Below, in pieces: positions 8,545 through 17,114 of a stretch of 64,000 nt of DNA; the first letter of the stretch is position 1, and each line of letters begins with the position of its first letter. Below the pieces are notes generated by a model. It searched no databases and had not been told where the DNA came from. It worked only from the letters and a program-made list of their open reading frames with translations. The stretch spans positions 1-64,000 of the forward strand of contig JADCFA010000030.1 in NCBI GenBank assembly GCA_020249775.1. The letters run 5' to 3'. This stretch comes from Roseomonas sp. GTDB taxonomy: Bacteria > Pseudomonadota > Alphaproteobacteria > Acetobacterales > Acetobacteraceae. A program made the translations under genes and the position numbers.

Positions 8545-9677
8545 CCGGTCCTCACAGCCTGACCGCGCTGGACGAGGCCACCGCGCTGCTGCTCGCCGGC
8601 ATCGCCACCGTCGCGCCATGCAGCTTGCCCCTGGGCGAGGCCATTGGCTGCGTGCTCGCGGCACCGCTTCAGGCAACCGCGGCCGCGCCAGCCTACCCGG
8701 TGGCAAGGTGGGATGGCTGGGCCATCGCGGCGGCCGATACGCTCGGCGCCGGGCCCTATGCGCCCGCGGTGCTGCCCATGCCGCCGCTTCTGTTGCAGCC
8801 CGGCGATGCTCTGCCGCAAGGCACCGACGCCGTGCTGCCGCTGCCCGACCTGGTGCGGGACGGTCCCCTCGCGCAGGTGCTGGACGCTGTCGCCCCAGGC
8901 ACCGGCGTGCGCACAGCCGGCGAGGACGCTGCTGCCGGCACCCTGCTGCGTGCTGCCGGGGAACGGCTTTCGCCGCTCGACCTGCCGGTTCTCGCGGCGC
9001 TGGGCGTGACCGAGGTCGCGGTGCGGCGGCCCCGCCTGGGCTGGCTCGCCATCGGCGACGAGATTGTGGCCGAAGGCGCGCGCGACACCCTGTTCGCGAC
9101 TTGCGCGGCGCTGGCGCAGGCGGCCGGGGCGGCGCTGCTTCGCCTGCCGCCGGCGTCCGACGACGCCGCTGGCATCGCCGAGGCCCTGCGCTCCGGCGCC
9201 GAGCGATGCGACCTGCTGCTGGCCGTGGGCGGCACCGGGGAGGGCGCGCGCGACCTTACTGTCGCTGGGCTGCGCGAAGCGGGCCGGCTCGCGGTGCACG
9301 GCATCGGCGCGCGCCCCGGAACGAATGCGGGATTCGGCGCGGTGGCTGGCCGGACGGTGATCCTGCTGCCCGGCTCGCCGGGCGATGCGCTGGCCGCGTG
9401 GCTGCTGCTGGTGCGCCCGGCGTTGGCCGCGCTGACGGGCGCGGTGCCGGCGTCGCCGCTACTGGCCCGACTCGCGCGCAAGGTGACCTCGACGGTCGGC
9501 CTGGTCGAATTGGCACCGCTGCGTCGTCTCGCGGATGGTCGCGTCGAGCCGCTGGCCACCGGCGCACTCCCGCTGCACGCACTGGCGAGCGGCACCGTTC
9601 TCATACAGCCCGCCGCGTCCGAGGGCGCGGAGGCGGGCGCCGAGATCGCCATCACGCTGTTCCGGCCCGACCCATGA
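8541..9677 (+). CDS. MoeA-like molybdopterin molybdenumtransferase
   Basis: The 378-residue product has MoeA N-terminal domain features (LDEATALLL, LGEAIGCVLAAPL, ARWDGWAIAAADT). It also has a MoCF/MPT-binding domain with GDEIVAEGARDTL, LLLAVGGTGEGARD and LLPGSPGDALAAW. Compared with canonical MoeA, the usual SGGTS and GFP motifs are diverged to VGGTG and GSP, so it may be specialised or partly degenerate in catalysis. MoeA inserts molybdate into MPT-AMP. It sits just upstream of a second, more canonical MoeA fusion. Confidence 0.8.
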   Translation: MTGPHSLTALDEATALLLAGIATVAPCSLPLGEAIGCVLAAPLQATAAAPAYPVARWDGWAIAAADTLGAGPYAPAVLPMPPLLLQPGDALPQGTDAVLPLPDLVRDGPLAQVLDAVAPGTGVRTAGEDAAAGTLLRAAGERLSPLDLPVLAALGVTEVAVRRPRLGWLAIGDEIVAEGARDTLFATCAALAQAAGAALLRLPPASDDAAGIAEALRSGAERCDLLLAVGGTGEGARDLTVAGLREAGRLAVHGIGARPGTNAGFGAVAGRTVILLPGSPGDALAAWLLLVRPALAALTGAVPASPLLARLARKVTSTVGLVELAPLRRLADGRVEPLATGALPLHALASGTVLIQPAASEGAEAGAEIAITLFRPDP

Positions 9678-11671
9678 CCGACCCCAGCCCTGACGCCCAT
9701 GGCCCCGAAGCCTTGCTCGCGCGCGTGCGGCACGCCGCCCGCCAGGAGCAGTTCCTCGACATCGTCTCCGCCGAGGAGGCGATGCGGCGCTTCCGGGCTG
9801 CCCTGCCGCCCGGCCGCCTCGGGGCGGAGCTTGTGCCATTGGCCGCGAGCCTCGGGCGGATCGTCGCGCAGACGCTGCCCGCGCGCGCCGACGCGCCGCC
9901 CTTCGACCGCGCCTCGGTGGATGGCTTCGCGCTGCGCGCCGCGGACACGGCCGCAGCCTCCGAGGCCGCGCCCATCCGGCTACGGCTGAATGCCGAGGTG
10001 CTGGCCTGTGGCGTAGCGCCGGGAATCGAGGTGGCCCCCGGCACGGCGACCGCCATCGCGACGGGGGCCATGATCCCGCGCGGCGCCGATGCGGTTGCCA
10101 TGATCGAGTGGACCGAATTGGAGGACGCCGGGGACGGGCCGGTGATCCAGCTCTCGCGCGCCTTGGCGCCGGGCCAGTTCATCGGCTTCGCCGGCAGCGA
10201 CATCGCGCGCGGCGAGGCGCTACTGCGGGCCGGTGCGCAGATCACCAGCCGCGAGATCGGCATGCTGGCCGCCGCGGGCTGGAGCGAGGTGCCGGTGGTG
10301 CGCCGCCCGGTCGTGGCCGTGATCTCGACCGGCGACGAGTTGCACCCGCCCGGCACGCCCCTGCCGCCCGGGGGCATCACCGACAGCAACGCCGCGATCC
10401 TCTGCGCCGCGGTCAGCGAGAATGGCGGCGAGCCGCTGGCGATGGGCATCTTCCGGGACGATCCGGACGTGCTCGCAGCGGCGCTGGGCGATGCACTGGC
10501 GCGCGCCGACATGGTCGTGATGTCTGGCGGCACGAGCAAGGGCGCGGGCGATGTCTCGCATCGCATCCTGGCCGCGCTGCCCGCGCCGGGCGTTCTCGTG
10601 CATGGCGTGGCGCTGAAGCCCGGCAAGCCGCTTTGCCTCGCGGTCGCGGGCCAGAAGCCTGTCGTAGTGCTGCCGGGCTTTCCGACCAGCGCCGTCTTCA
10701 CCTTCCACGAATTCGCTGTGCCGGTGCTGCGCGCGATGGCGGGACTGCCGCCGCGGGAGGAGACCGAGGTCGAGGCGCAGCTCGCCGTGCGCACGCCAAG
10801 CGAACTCGGGCGCACCGAATACGTCATGGTCTCGCTGGCCAAGGGGGATGACGGCCCGCGCGCCTTCCCGCTCGGCAAGGGCTCAGGCAGCGTGACGGCC
10901 TTCGCCCAGGCGGACGGGTTCTTCGCAATTCCCGCCCTCGACCAGGCCGCCGATGCCGAGAGCAAGGTTCGGGTGCGGCTGATCGGCGGCGCCACGCGCG
11001 CGCCCGATCTCGTCATCATCGGCTCTCACTGCGTCGGTCTCGATGCCGTGCTGGACGCGCTAGCCGAACAGGGCATCCGCGCGCGGACACTGGCCGTCGG
11101 CAGCCTCGGCGGCCTGGCGGCGGCGAAGCGCGGCGAGTGCGATCTGGCGCCGGCGCATCTGCTCGACCCGACGACGGGCAGCTACAACACACCCTTCCTG
11201 GCGCCGGGGCTGGTGTTGAAGCCAGGCTGGCGGCGCAGCCAGGGCGTGGTGTTCCGCCCCGGGGATGCGCGCTTCGAGGGGCTCGACGGGCGCGAGGCCA
11301 TCCGACGTGCCGCGGCCGACCCTGGCTGCCTGCTGGTTAACCGCAACGCCGGGTCCGGCACGCGCATCCTGCTCGATGGGGTGCTCCAGGGCATGCGCCC
11401 GGCCGGCTATGCAAACCAGCCGAAATCCCACAACGCAGTGGCGGCGGCCGTGGCGCAATCACGCGCCGATTGGGGTGTCGCGATCGAGACGGTGGCGCGC
11501 GACTACGGCCTGGGTTTCCTGCCACTGGCCGATGAGCATTATGATTTCTTCGTGCCGGAGAGCGCTCTGCCGCGCGTACCCATGAAGGCCTTCTTCGAGG
11601 CGCTCGGCTCGCCCGTCGTGCAGGCGCGGTTGGCAGGTCTGGGGTTTCTCCGCTCACACCCGCCTTCTTGA
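9674..11671 (+). CDS. MoeA fused to PBP-like domain
   Basis: This 665-residue two-part protein begins at the ATG at 9674. Residues about 20-430 are a canonical MoeA: DRASVDGFALRAADT, VISTGDELHPPG, VVMSGGTSKGAGD, VLPGFPTSAVFTFHEF. From about residue 440 a PBP-like domain follows (DLVIIGSHCVGLDAVLDALA, LLVNRNAGSGTRILLDGVL, FLPLADEHYDFFVPE), of the same type as in the divergent regulator. Such fusions are known among molybdopterin biosynthesis proteins; the C-terminal domain probably binds the oxyanion or a cofactor. It is the last gene of the operon, and its stop overlaps nothing. Confidence 0.88.
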   Translation: MTDPSPDAHGPEALLARVRHAARQEQFLDIVSAEEAMRRFRAALPPGRLGAELVPLAASLGRIVAQTLPARADAPPFDRASVDGFALRAADTAAASEAAPIRLRLNAEVLACGVAPGIEVAPGTATAIATGAMIPRGADAVAMIEWTELEDAGDGPVIQLSRALAPGQFIGFAGSDIARGEALLRAGAQITSREIGMLAAAGWSEVPVVRRPVVAVISTGDELHPPGTPLPPGGITDSNAAILCAAVSENGGEPLAMGIFRDDPDVLAAALGDALARADMVVMSGGTSKGAGDVSHRILAALPAPGVLVHGVALKPGKPLCLAVAGQKPVVVLPGFPTSAVFTFHEFAVPVLRAMAGLPPREETEVEAQLAVRTPSELGRTEYVMVSLAKGDDGPRAFPLGKGSGSVTAFAQADGFFAIPALDQAADAESKVRVRLIGGATRAPDLVIIGSHCVGLDAVLDALAEQGIRARTLAVGSLGGLAAAKRGECDLAPAHLLDPTTGSYNTPFLAPGLVLKPGWRRSQGVVFRPGDARFEGLDGREAIRRAAADPGCLLVNRNAGSGTRILLDGVLQGMRPAGYANQPKSHNAVAAAVAQSRADWGVAIETVARDYGLGFLPLADEHYDFFVPESALPRVPMKAFFEALGSPVVQARLAGLGFLRSHPPS

Positions 11672-11695
11672 GGTTGGAGCAGTCCGCCTCAGCCC

Positions 11696-11977
11696 CTACG
11701 GCACCCGTCGCTTCACCACCCCCACCGACAGCGTCACCGCCGCCAGGTCGAACGTCGCCGCAGAGATGTTCCGCGCCATGACGCGCACCGTGTTGTTCGA
11801 CCACACCGCCGCATCGAGCTCGATGAAGCGCGTCGACGACACCAGCGACGCTTGCGCCAGATCGCCCGCCCGCGCTCCGTTCACCGTGACGTCGAGCAGC
11901 GCGGTCGCCCCTGGCGCCAGGCTCGGCAGGTCCCAGGACACCTCCGCCGCGAACTCCCGCCGCCCTGAGCTTTCCAC
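11696..11977 (-). CDS. small phage structural protein or 3' fragment
   Basis: The 93 residues have the beta-rich pattern of short decoration-like modules seen next to alphaproteobacterial tail genes (VSWDLPSLAPGATALLDVTV, then VWSNNTVRVMARNISAATFD). The only usable start is a GTG at 11977 that abuts an AGGAG sequence too closely. The frame may therefore be the 3' end of a formerly longer gene, or start at another codon. It is the last phage gene before the host operon, so truncation at the prophage edge is possible. Confidence 0.45.
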   Translation of the reverse strand: MESSGRREFAAEVSWDLPSLAPGATALLDVTVNGARAGDLAQASLVSSTRFIELDAAVWSNNTVRVMARNISAATFDLAAVTLSVGVVKRRVP

Positions 11978-12103
11978 CTCCTAAGCCCCTATCAGACCAA
12001 ACTGGCGATTTGAGTAACGGAGGATTTCCGGCTCATCGTAACTCCGAGGAGAGTGAAGATGAGCCAGCAGCAATAATCCTTGGGATGCCCTGGAGGCTTA
12101 CCC
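11978..12103. other. short intergenic segment with inverted repeat
   Basis: GGCTCATC (12030-12037) and GATGAGCC (12058-12065) form a perfect 8-bp inverted repeat around a 20-base loop. There is no T-run, so it is not a clear terminator. It may be an operator or a scar at the edge of the tail genes. Confidence 0.35.
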
Positions 12104-12892
12104 TCACACCCTCTCCACCAACCTGAACCCCCTTGATGCCAACGGCAGGCTGTCCCGGCTGATAGCGACATCCTCGCCGGGGGCGTTCATCGCACCCCAG
12201 ATGGCGCGACGGTTGCGCTCGGCCATGCTGTCGGAAAGCTCCGCAATCCAAAGCGTATCCCGCGCCGCACCAAGGCGCCGCAGCATATCGCGGTGCTGGT
12301 TGCGCGCCTCGGCGGTGGATAGCGCTGGGAGGGTAAATGCCGCCATGCGCGGGTTCACGATGGCCGGGACGGGGAATTCAGCCCCGGTGTAAGGATTGCG
12401 GTCGCGCCGGTCGAGCATGACGCGGCCTTCGCGAATGCCATACGCCGTGCCGCGCTGCAGCCGCCACAGCTGCCCCGCCACCAGTAGGCCGATGTCCATG
12501 TAAGGCGCCGCGCCATCGGTCAGATCAACGCGGAGATACCGCGCTGTGACTAGTGCTGGCAGTACCAGTACGACATTCCCCTGGCTCTCATCCTGCGCCT
12601 CGGCATTCAGCAGCCCGGTGTCTGCCAGCGTCACGCTGAAATTCGCGACATTCGAAAGCCGCGCCTGCACCAAAGCGCCCGCGCCAAGCGTCGTGGAAAT
12701 CAGCGCAACGCAATCCACCAGTACTTCCGCCCCGAGATCAGCGGTAACGGTCGCGCTGCTGCCCATCAGGCGTGTACGCCGGCGCGGCTGTGGATCCTGC
12801 AGGTTCGTGATCGGCATGGTGGCGATGGTCGCCTGCGCCGATGCCACGCTGCCCGTCGCCACCCGATCCTGCTGCAAAAACGCCCCCGGCAT
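12104..12892 (-). CDS. phage tail/fibre protein, 262 aa
   Basis: The central part resembles a discoidin-like beta domain (TVTADLGAEVLVDCVALIST, ARYLRVDLTDGAAPYMDIGL). This is common in tail-tip proteins of alphaproteobacterial siphophages. It lies directly after the 519-residue tail protein gene, with one base between stop and start. It would be a late structural component, probably at the tail tip. No enzymatic motif is seen. Confidence 0.6.
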   Translation of the reverse strand: MPGAFLQQDRVATGSVASAQATIATMPITNLQDPQPRRRTRLMGSSATVTADLGAEVLVDCVALISTTLGAGALVQARLSNVANFSVTLADTGLLNAEAQDESQGNVVLVLPALVTARYLRVDLTDGAAPYMDIGLLVAGQLWRLQRGTAYGIREGRVMLDRRDRNPYTGAEFPVPAIVNPRMAAFTLPALSTAEARNQHRDMLRRLGAARDTLWIAELSDSMAERNRRAIWGAMNAPGEDVAISRDSLPLASRGFRLVERV

Positions 12893-12893
12893 G

Positions 12894-14453
12894 TCAGCCC
12901 GCCCCCCAGAGTGTGATTTCGACGCGCCGCGCTGTCAGGCTTTCCCGCCAGCCGACGACGACCCCGACAAACCCCGCATCAAAGCCAAAGGCCGGATAGG
13001 TCACGCGCCCGATCTGCCCGATTTCGATCTGCCCCAGAAACCGATCCGTCAGCACGCGGACCATGCGCGGCCCAGCTTCCAGGACGGCGCGCCATTTCTC
13101 GGCACGTGCTAGTGCCTCTGCCTCGGTCCAATAGGCGGCGGGGAAAGAGATTTCTCGCTGCTGTGCCACGCGTGACGTGATCGGGCTGCTTTCGGCCCGG
13201 GCGAAACTGCCTTCTTGCGACAAGCGCTGCCTGTCCGCCGCCGCGACGCTGCCAGCCATGTTGGACAGCGGCGCATAGTTCCGCCCCCAGCGCACCGCAA
13301 TGGCGCGCGGCAGGGGCCGCAGGCTCGCAGGCAGTGGCAAGGGCTCAAAGGCCAGCACACAGGCCGAGGGCAGATCGAATTGCGGCGCATCACTTGCCAA
13401 GGGATCAGCAAGCCGCAGCTTTCCGCCGCGCCCAGCCGCGAGCATCGCGCCTGACCCGGCCAGGATTTCCTCGGCGGCCGCGAGCGTGGTGGTCCCGGTC
13501 GCGCCCTGGTGAAAGCCAACAATGCCAGGCAGATCGGCCTCGGCGAAAGCCCAGGCGGTGGTGTCAAAATCTGCTGGGTCATAGGCGAGGCCCAGGCTTT
13601 CCAGCATGCGGCGCAGAATGCCGGCGATGCTGTTCACATAGATCGGCACGGTGTCGCCTCGTAGATCGGCCGTGACATCGCCATCGGGTGCGGCGCCAAG
13701 CTGGAATAGCCCCAGCGCCGGATAATCCCGCGCCTGTCCAACCGTCGGAGTACCTGCTGAGACAATCACCTGCGCCACGCCACGAATACGAACGGCGTCA
13801 TGCCCGGCAATCTCTCGCCAATGCGATTGATAGGTCGGCAGGTTGCCGGCCCCGAGATCCACATTGCCGAGAAACACCGGCGCGACATTGAACACCTGCC
13901 CAAGCGTCACGGGCTTCGGGTGGCCCTTGAGTTCATTGCCACCTTCCTGGCCGCCCGTGCCTTGAAACAGCACCGGCTGCAAAGGCGTCGCCATCCGCTC
14001 CGTCACATCGCCAAGCGCCAGCCTGGCGCGGAAATCGCCACCACGTTCCACGCCACGCAAAATGCCGGTGAAAGGCAGGCTGGCGGCAGCAAGGCTGGTG
14101 CCGAAATCACTCGCGCGCGGATTGAGCACCGGCAGGCTGAGCAGCCGTACGGCACGCCCATCGGCCACACCATAGCGCGCCAGATCGGCCGAGAAATTGT
14201 CTCCATCCGCCAGCGCGATTTCCGAGACAGTCAGCGCCACCCTGCCACCGACTGCCAGCGCATCCGCGGCGGATTGGCCAATCTCGATATCCTCCAGAAT
14301 ACGCGGCTCATAGAACGCCAGTGCCGGCGTATCGCTCGGCGCGGAGACAAAGGCGGCCGAGGCAAGGCGCAGCGTCGCGATGCGTTCGGGTGCGACAAAG
14401 GCATCCGGCAGAAAGGCCGGCGCCAGCATGCCAAGGGCGTCAAAGCCGATCAT
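12894..14453 (-). CDS. phage tail protein, 519 aa (baseplate/hub-like)
   Basis: The start at 14453 (MIGFDALGML) overlaps the stop of the LamG gene upstream, so it is preferred over a longer frame to 14606 that runs inside that gene. The product is a large soluble protein, with repeated beta segments and a C-terminal half (SSPITSRVAQQREISFPAAY, VEITLWGAG) resembling the tail-tip hub proteins of alphaproteobacterial phages. Its position downstream of the tape measure supports a baseplate or fibre-attachment role. No firm family name can be given. Confidence 0.65.
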   Translation of the reverse strand: MIGFDALGMLAPAFLPDAFVAPERIATLRLASAAFVSAPSDTPALAFYEPRILEDIEIGQSAADALAVGGRVALTVSEIALADGDNFSADLARYGVADGRAVRLLSLPVLNPRASDFGTSLAAASLPFTGILRGVERGGDFRARLALGDVTERMATPLQPVLFQGTGGQEGGNELKGHPKPVTLGQVFNVAPVFLGNVDLGAGNLPTYQSHWREIAGHDAVRIRGVAQVIVSAGTPTVGQARDYPALGLFQLGAAPDGDVTADLRGDTVPIYVNSIAGILRRMLESLGLAYDPADFDTTAWAFAEADLPGIVGFHQGATGTTTLAAAEEILAGSGAMLAAGRGGKLRLADPLASDAPQFDLPSACVLAFEPLPLPASLRPLPRAIAVRWGRNYAPLSNMAGSVAAADRQRLSQEGSFARAESSPITSRVAQQREISFPAAYWTEAEALARAEKWRAVLEAGPRMVRVLTDRFLGQIEIGQIGRVTYPAFGFDAGFVGVVVGWRESLTARRVEITLWGAG

Positions 14454-15298
14454 GGGCCAAAGCGTCCCCGGTTGATGTTGAAGTTCTGCTCGATCTCCGC
14501 GATCACCAGCGGACGGTTGTAGATTTCCACCGACGCGATGCTGCCGACAAAAAAGCCGGCTGATGCCGCTGGCCAGAAATTCAGGCTCTGCCCGCCAATG
14601 CGCCAATAACCGTCAAAGGGCTGCGATACAGCAGAGACATTGCCGACGACCTGCCCATTCATGCTGTGCAGCGTGGCGCCATTGTTGAAGGACACCACCG
14701 CGTAGCGCCATTGATTGTTGGTCACGTTGCCATAGAGGAAAGTAGAACTGCCCGGGCTCCAGACGCCCCAGCGCAATTGGCCGGCGGTGTCCACATAGAA
14801 GTGCCGATCATAGCCACCGGAACCACCGATCTGCGATGTCTCGAAACCGATCAGCTTGCGCCCGAGTGCGGCAGAGGTTCGGAACCAGACGCCGATGGTG
14901 AAACTCTGCGGATTGGAAATAAGGTTGGTGGTGGTGAGGTTGGTAGTACCATCAAAATTGATCGCACCATCGGCGATATTGGTGGGCCCGGTCAGGGTGC
15001 CGTGATTGGCGCTGCTGCTCAGATCCGTGAAGGCCAGACCGCTGCCTGAATAACATGCCGGATTGACGACATCGAAATGCAGCACAAGGCCATCGCTAAT
15101 GATGCTTGGCGGCGGTGGTGGTGGTTCCGGTGGTGCCGGTACATCCTTCGCCGTGCGGATCGCGATTTCGAGCAGCAGCACGGTGGCGCTGGGCTGCGGG
15201 CCAAGGATGAGGCCAGGCCGCGCTGCCAGCGCCGCATTGGACATGCCGCCGCCAAGAATGGCCGGCGCGTCCATGGCAGGCGCATCGGATGCGATCAT
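14450..15298 (-). CDS. LamG/concanavalin-like tail fibre protein
   Basis: The 282 residues consist of an Ala-rich N-terminus and a proline linker (PAPPEPPPPPPS, about residues 53-64). A LamG/ConA-like jelly roll follows (NFDGTTNLTTTN, SFTIGVWFRTS, GSIASVEIYNRPL). Such domains bind glycans, so this is a good candidate for the receptor-binding fibre. It overlaps both neighbouring genes by 4 bp. Confidence 0.75.
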   Translation of the reverse strand: MIASDAPAMDAPAILGGGMSNAALAARPGLILGPQPSATVLLLEIAIRTAKDVPAPPEPPPPPPSIISDGLVLHFDVVNPACYSGSGLAFTDLSSSANHGTLTGPTNIADGAINFDGTTNLTTTNLISNPQSFTIGVWFRTSAALGRKLIGFETSQIGGSGGYDRHFYVDTAGQLRWGVWSPGSSTFLYGNVTNNQWRYAVVSFNNGATLHSMNGQVVGNVSAVSQPFDGYWRIGGQSLNFWPAASAGFFVGSIASVEIYNRPLVIAEIEQNFNINRGRFGP

Positions 15299-15864
15299 GC
15301 GATCAGGCTTGAGGAATCAAAGCCGATCGCCTTCAGCAGCGCGGCCACTTCGGGCGCGAACAAATTCAGCTTTTGCGCCGCCAGCCACCGTTCGCGCAGC
15401 AGCAATTCCGCATCGGTAAGTTCGGTGGCGGGCGCTTCAAGCTTGAGCAGCGCCATGGCATCGCGCAGTTTTCCCGTGGCACCAAGGGCTTCGACCAGAT
15501 GCAGCTTAGTGATCTCGCCAGGTGGTGGTGCGGGTGGCGGAGGCGTGTCCTCAGGCACTGTTTTGACTTCAACCACCGGAACGGGTTCAGGCTTTGGAGG
15601 ATCGGGGATGATCTCGACCGCTTCCATCCCGCCCGCCGCGACGATGGCCTCAACCAGTGGATGCTCGACCGGGCGGGGCTCGCCGACACTGAACCGGTGC
15701 GCCTCCAGCGCGGCAACATAAGCTGCCACGCGATCAGCGAGCGCAGGTCCGAAGGCTTCGACGACCTCGGCGGTAACGCGCAGCCTTGGCGCCGACAGGC
15801 TATCCGCACCTTCCTCTGGCTGCAGCACTGCTGCCAGTATAGAATCCTCAATTATATGGTCCAT
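15295..15864 (-). CDS. phage tail-associated protein with proline-rich linker
   Basis: The 189-residue protein has an acidic helical N-terminal part, a Pro/Val/Glu-rich linker (around residues 88-115) and a helical C-terminal part (ITKLHLVEALGATGKLRDAM, LLLRERWLAAQKLNLF). It is placed between the collar-type fibre and LamG fibre genes. It may be a fibre chaperone or connector, analogous to tail fibre assembly proteins, but no family is recognised. Confidence 0.6.
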   Translation of the reverse strand: MDHIIEDSILAAVLQPEEGADSLSAPRLRVTAEVVEAFGPALADRVAAYVAALEAHRFSVGEPRPVEHPLVEAIVAAGGMEAVEIIPDPPKPEPVPVVEVKTVPEDTPPPPAPPPGEITKLHLVEALGATGKLRDAMALLKLEAPATELTDAELLLRERWLAAQKLNLFAPEVAALLKAIGFDSSSLIA

Positions 15865-15897
15865 GATTGGCCTCCTCGAGTTTCTGACTTGAAGCCC

Positions 15898-17103
15898 TCA
15901 AGCACCCGCGAAAAGCGCGACGGTGCAGATCAACATGGGCGGCATATTGGCTGAGGCGCCGCCGGCGAAGTCGCTCACTGTGACTGGCGGTGTGGCATTG
16001 CCGATGGAAACATTATGGGCATGCGTCGTATCGAGGCTTGCCGACCAGGTATTGGACTGTCCGTTATTCGCATCCCAGCTATTCGGTCCAGTCGCAAAGC
16101 TGAATATGCCATTGGCCCCGCGATGATCGGTGTAGCGCAGCCCGTAAATACTGCCGTAACCCCCGCGCGAATCTGTCGAACCAGCGTGATTATGCGCCGC
16201 CTGCGTCGCGACATGGCCATGCGTGCCGATACGCTGATCGCCGCCCGCATTGCCCAGCGCAGCCGCATTGATGCCCGAAACGCCGCTGGTAATCCTGCTG
16301 GCAGCAACACCGCCGAGATTATCCAACCCGAATAGTGCGCGACCCCGCACATCCGGCGTACCAAAGCTTATCGCGCCATCCCCCGCGCCATAGGTGGTGC
16401 CGATCGCGGCGAATAGCGTGGCATAGCTGCTGCGCGACAGGTTCTGCCCATTTGGCCAGACACAGAATGGCGGCAGGTTAGGCCCGGCGACCTGCACATA
16501 TTCGCCAATCAATCGCCCGTGGCCGAAAATGCCTGCCACCCATCCGGCACCACTGCGCAGGATATGCGCTGTCATCCCCGGCATCAGCGCGATGCTGGCC
16601 TGCCCATTGATGGTCTCACTGGCATTGGGATCAAGGGTGAGCGCCGCGCTGCCCAGATTCAGCACCAGCCAGCCGGCACCAGAGGCCACAGCGGCAACCG
16701 CGGGCAGATTGAGCGTCGCTGCTGCCGCGCCCGAAAACACCACCGTATTGCCAAGATCCGCGAGCGCGAGGTTCGCCGTGCCCGCAATGGCGATGACTTC
16801 CCGCGCGGCCGGGTCCACCACGCTGAACACATCCTTGGTGCCGGCTGGCAGCGCGACCAAGCCGCCGGAATTGGAGGAGGCCAGGATGGTCGCCCGCGTC
16901 AGCGACCCTGGCGAACCACCATCGAAATCGCCATAGCCAATCTCGAACCCGGTGCTCCATTGAATGCAGTATTGGATGCGCCGTGCAGCCGCACCGAAGG
17001 CAGCCTGGAAACTGCGAGCATTACTGGCGGCAGCACTGAGCACCAGCGTGCCGGTGCCGGCGGTATCGGTGCTTTGCTTGGCGCGATAGGCGATGATTGG
17101 CAT
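15898..17103 (-). CDS. phage tail collar-domain fibre protein
   Basis: The 401-residue protein ends in a tail-collar domain, with FCVWPNGQNLSRSSYATLFA, YGAGDGAISFGTPDVRGRAL and THGHVATQAAHNH. The latter His-rich motif is typical of short tail fibres that coordinate metal in a trimeric tip. The N-terminal half is beta-rich and may attach to the tail. It lies just downstream of the tape measure gene. Confidence 0.85.
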   Translation of the reverse strand: MPIIAYRAKQSTDTAGTGTLVLSAAASNARSFQAAFGAAARRIQYCIQWSTGFEIGYGDFDGGSPGSLTRATILASSNSGGLVALPAGTKDVFSVVDPAAREVIAIAGTANLALADLGNTVVFSGAAAATLNLPAVAAVASGAGWLVLNLGSAALTLDPNASETINGQASIALMPGMTAHILRSGAGWVAGIFGHGRLIGEYVQVAGPNLPPFCVWPNGQNLSRSSYATLFAAIGTTYGAGDGAISFGTPDVRGRALFGLDNLGGVAASRITSGVSGINAAALGNAGGDQRIGTHGHVATQAAHNHAGSTDSRGGYGSIYGLRYTDHRGANGIFSFATGPNSWDANNGQSNTWSASLDTTHAHNVSIGNATPPVTVSDFAGGASANMPPMLICTVALFAGA

Positions 17104-17114
17104 GGGTCACCCCG

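Noticed and set aside
8462-9673. Extension of the MoeA-PBP frame upstream
   Set aside because: It overlaps another good gene in a different frame and has shadow composition; the real start is the ATG at 9674.
12046-12073. Short plus-strand frame with a GAGGAG and an ATG
   Set aside because: It encodes only five residues before a stop and has no downstream partner.
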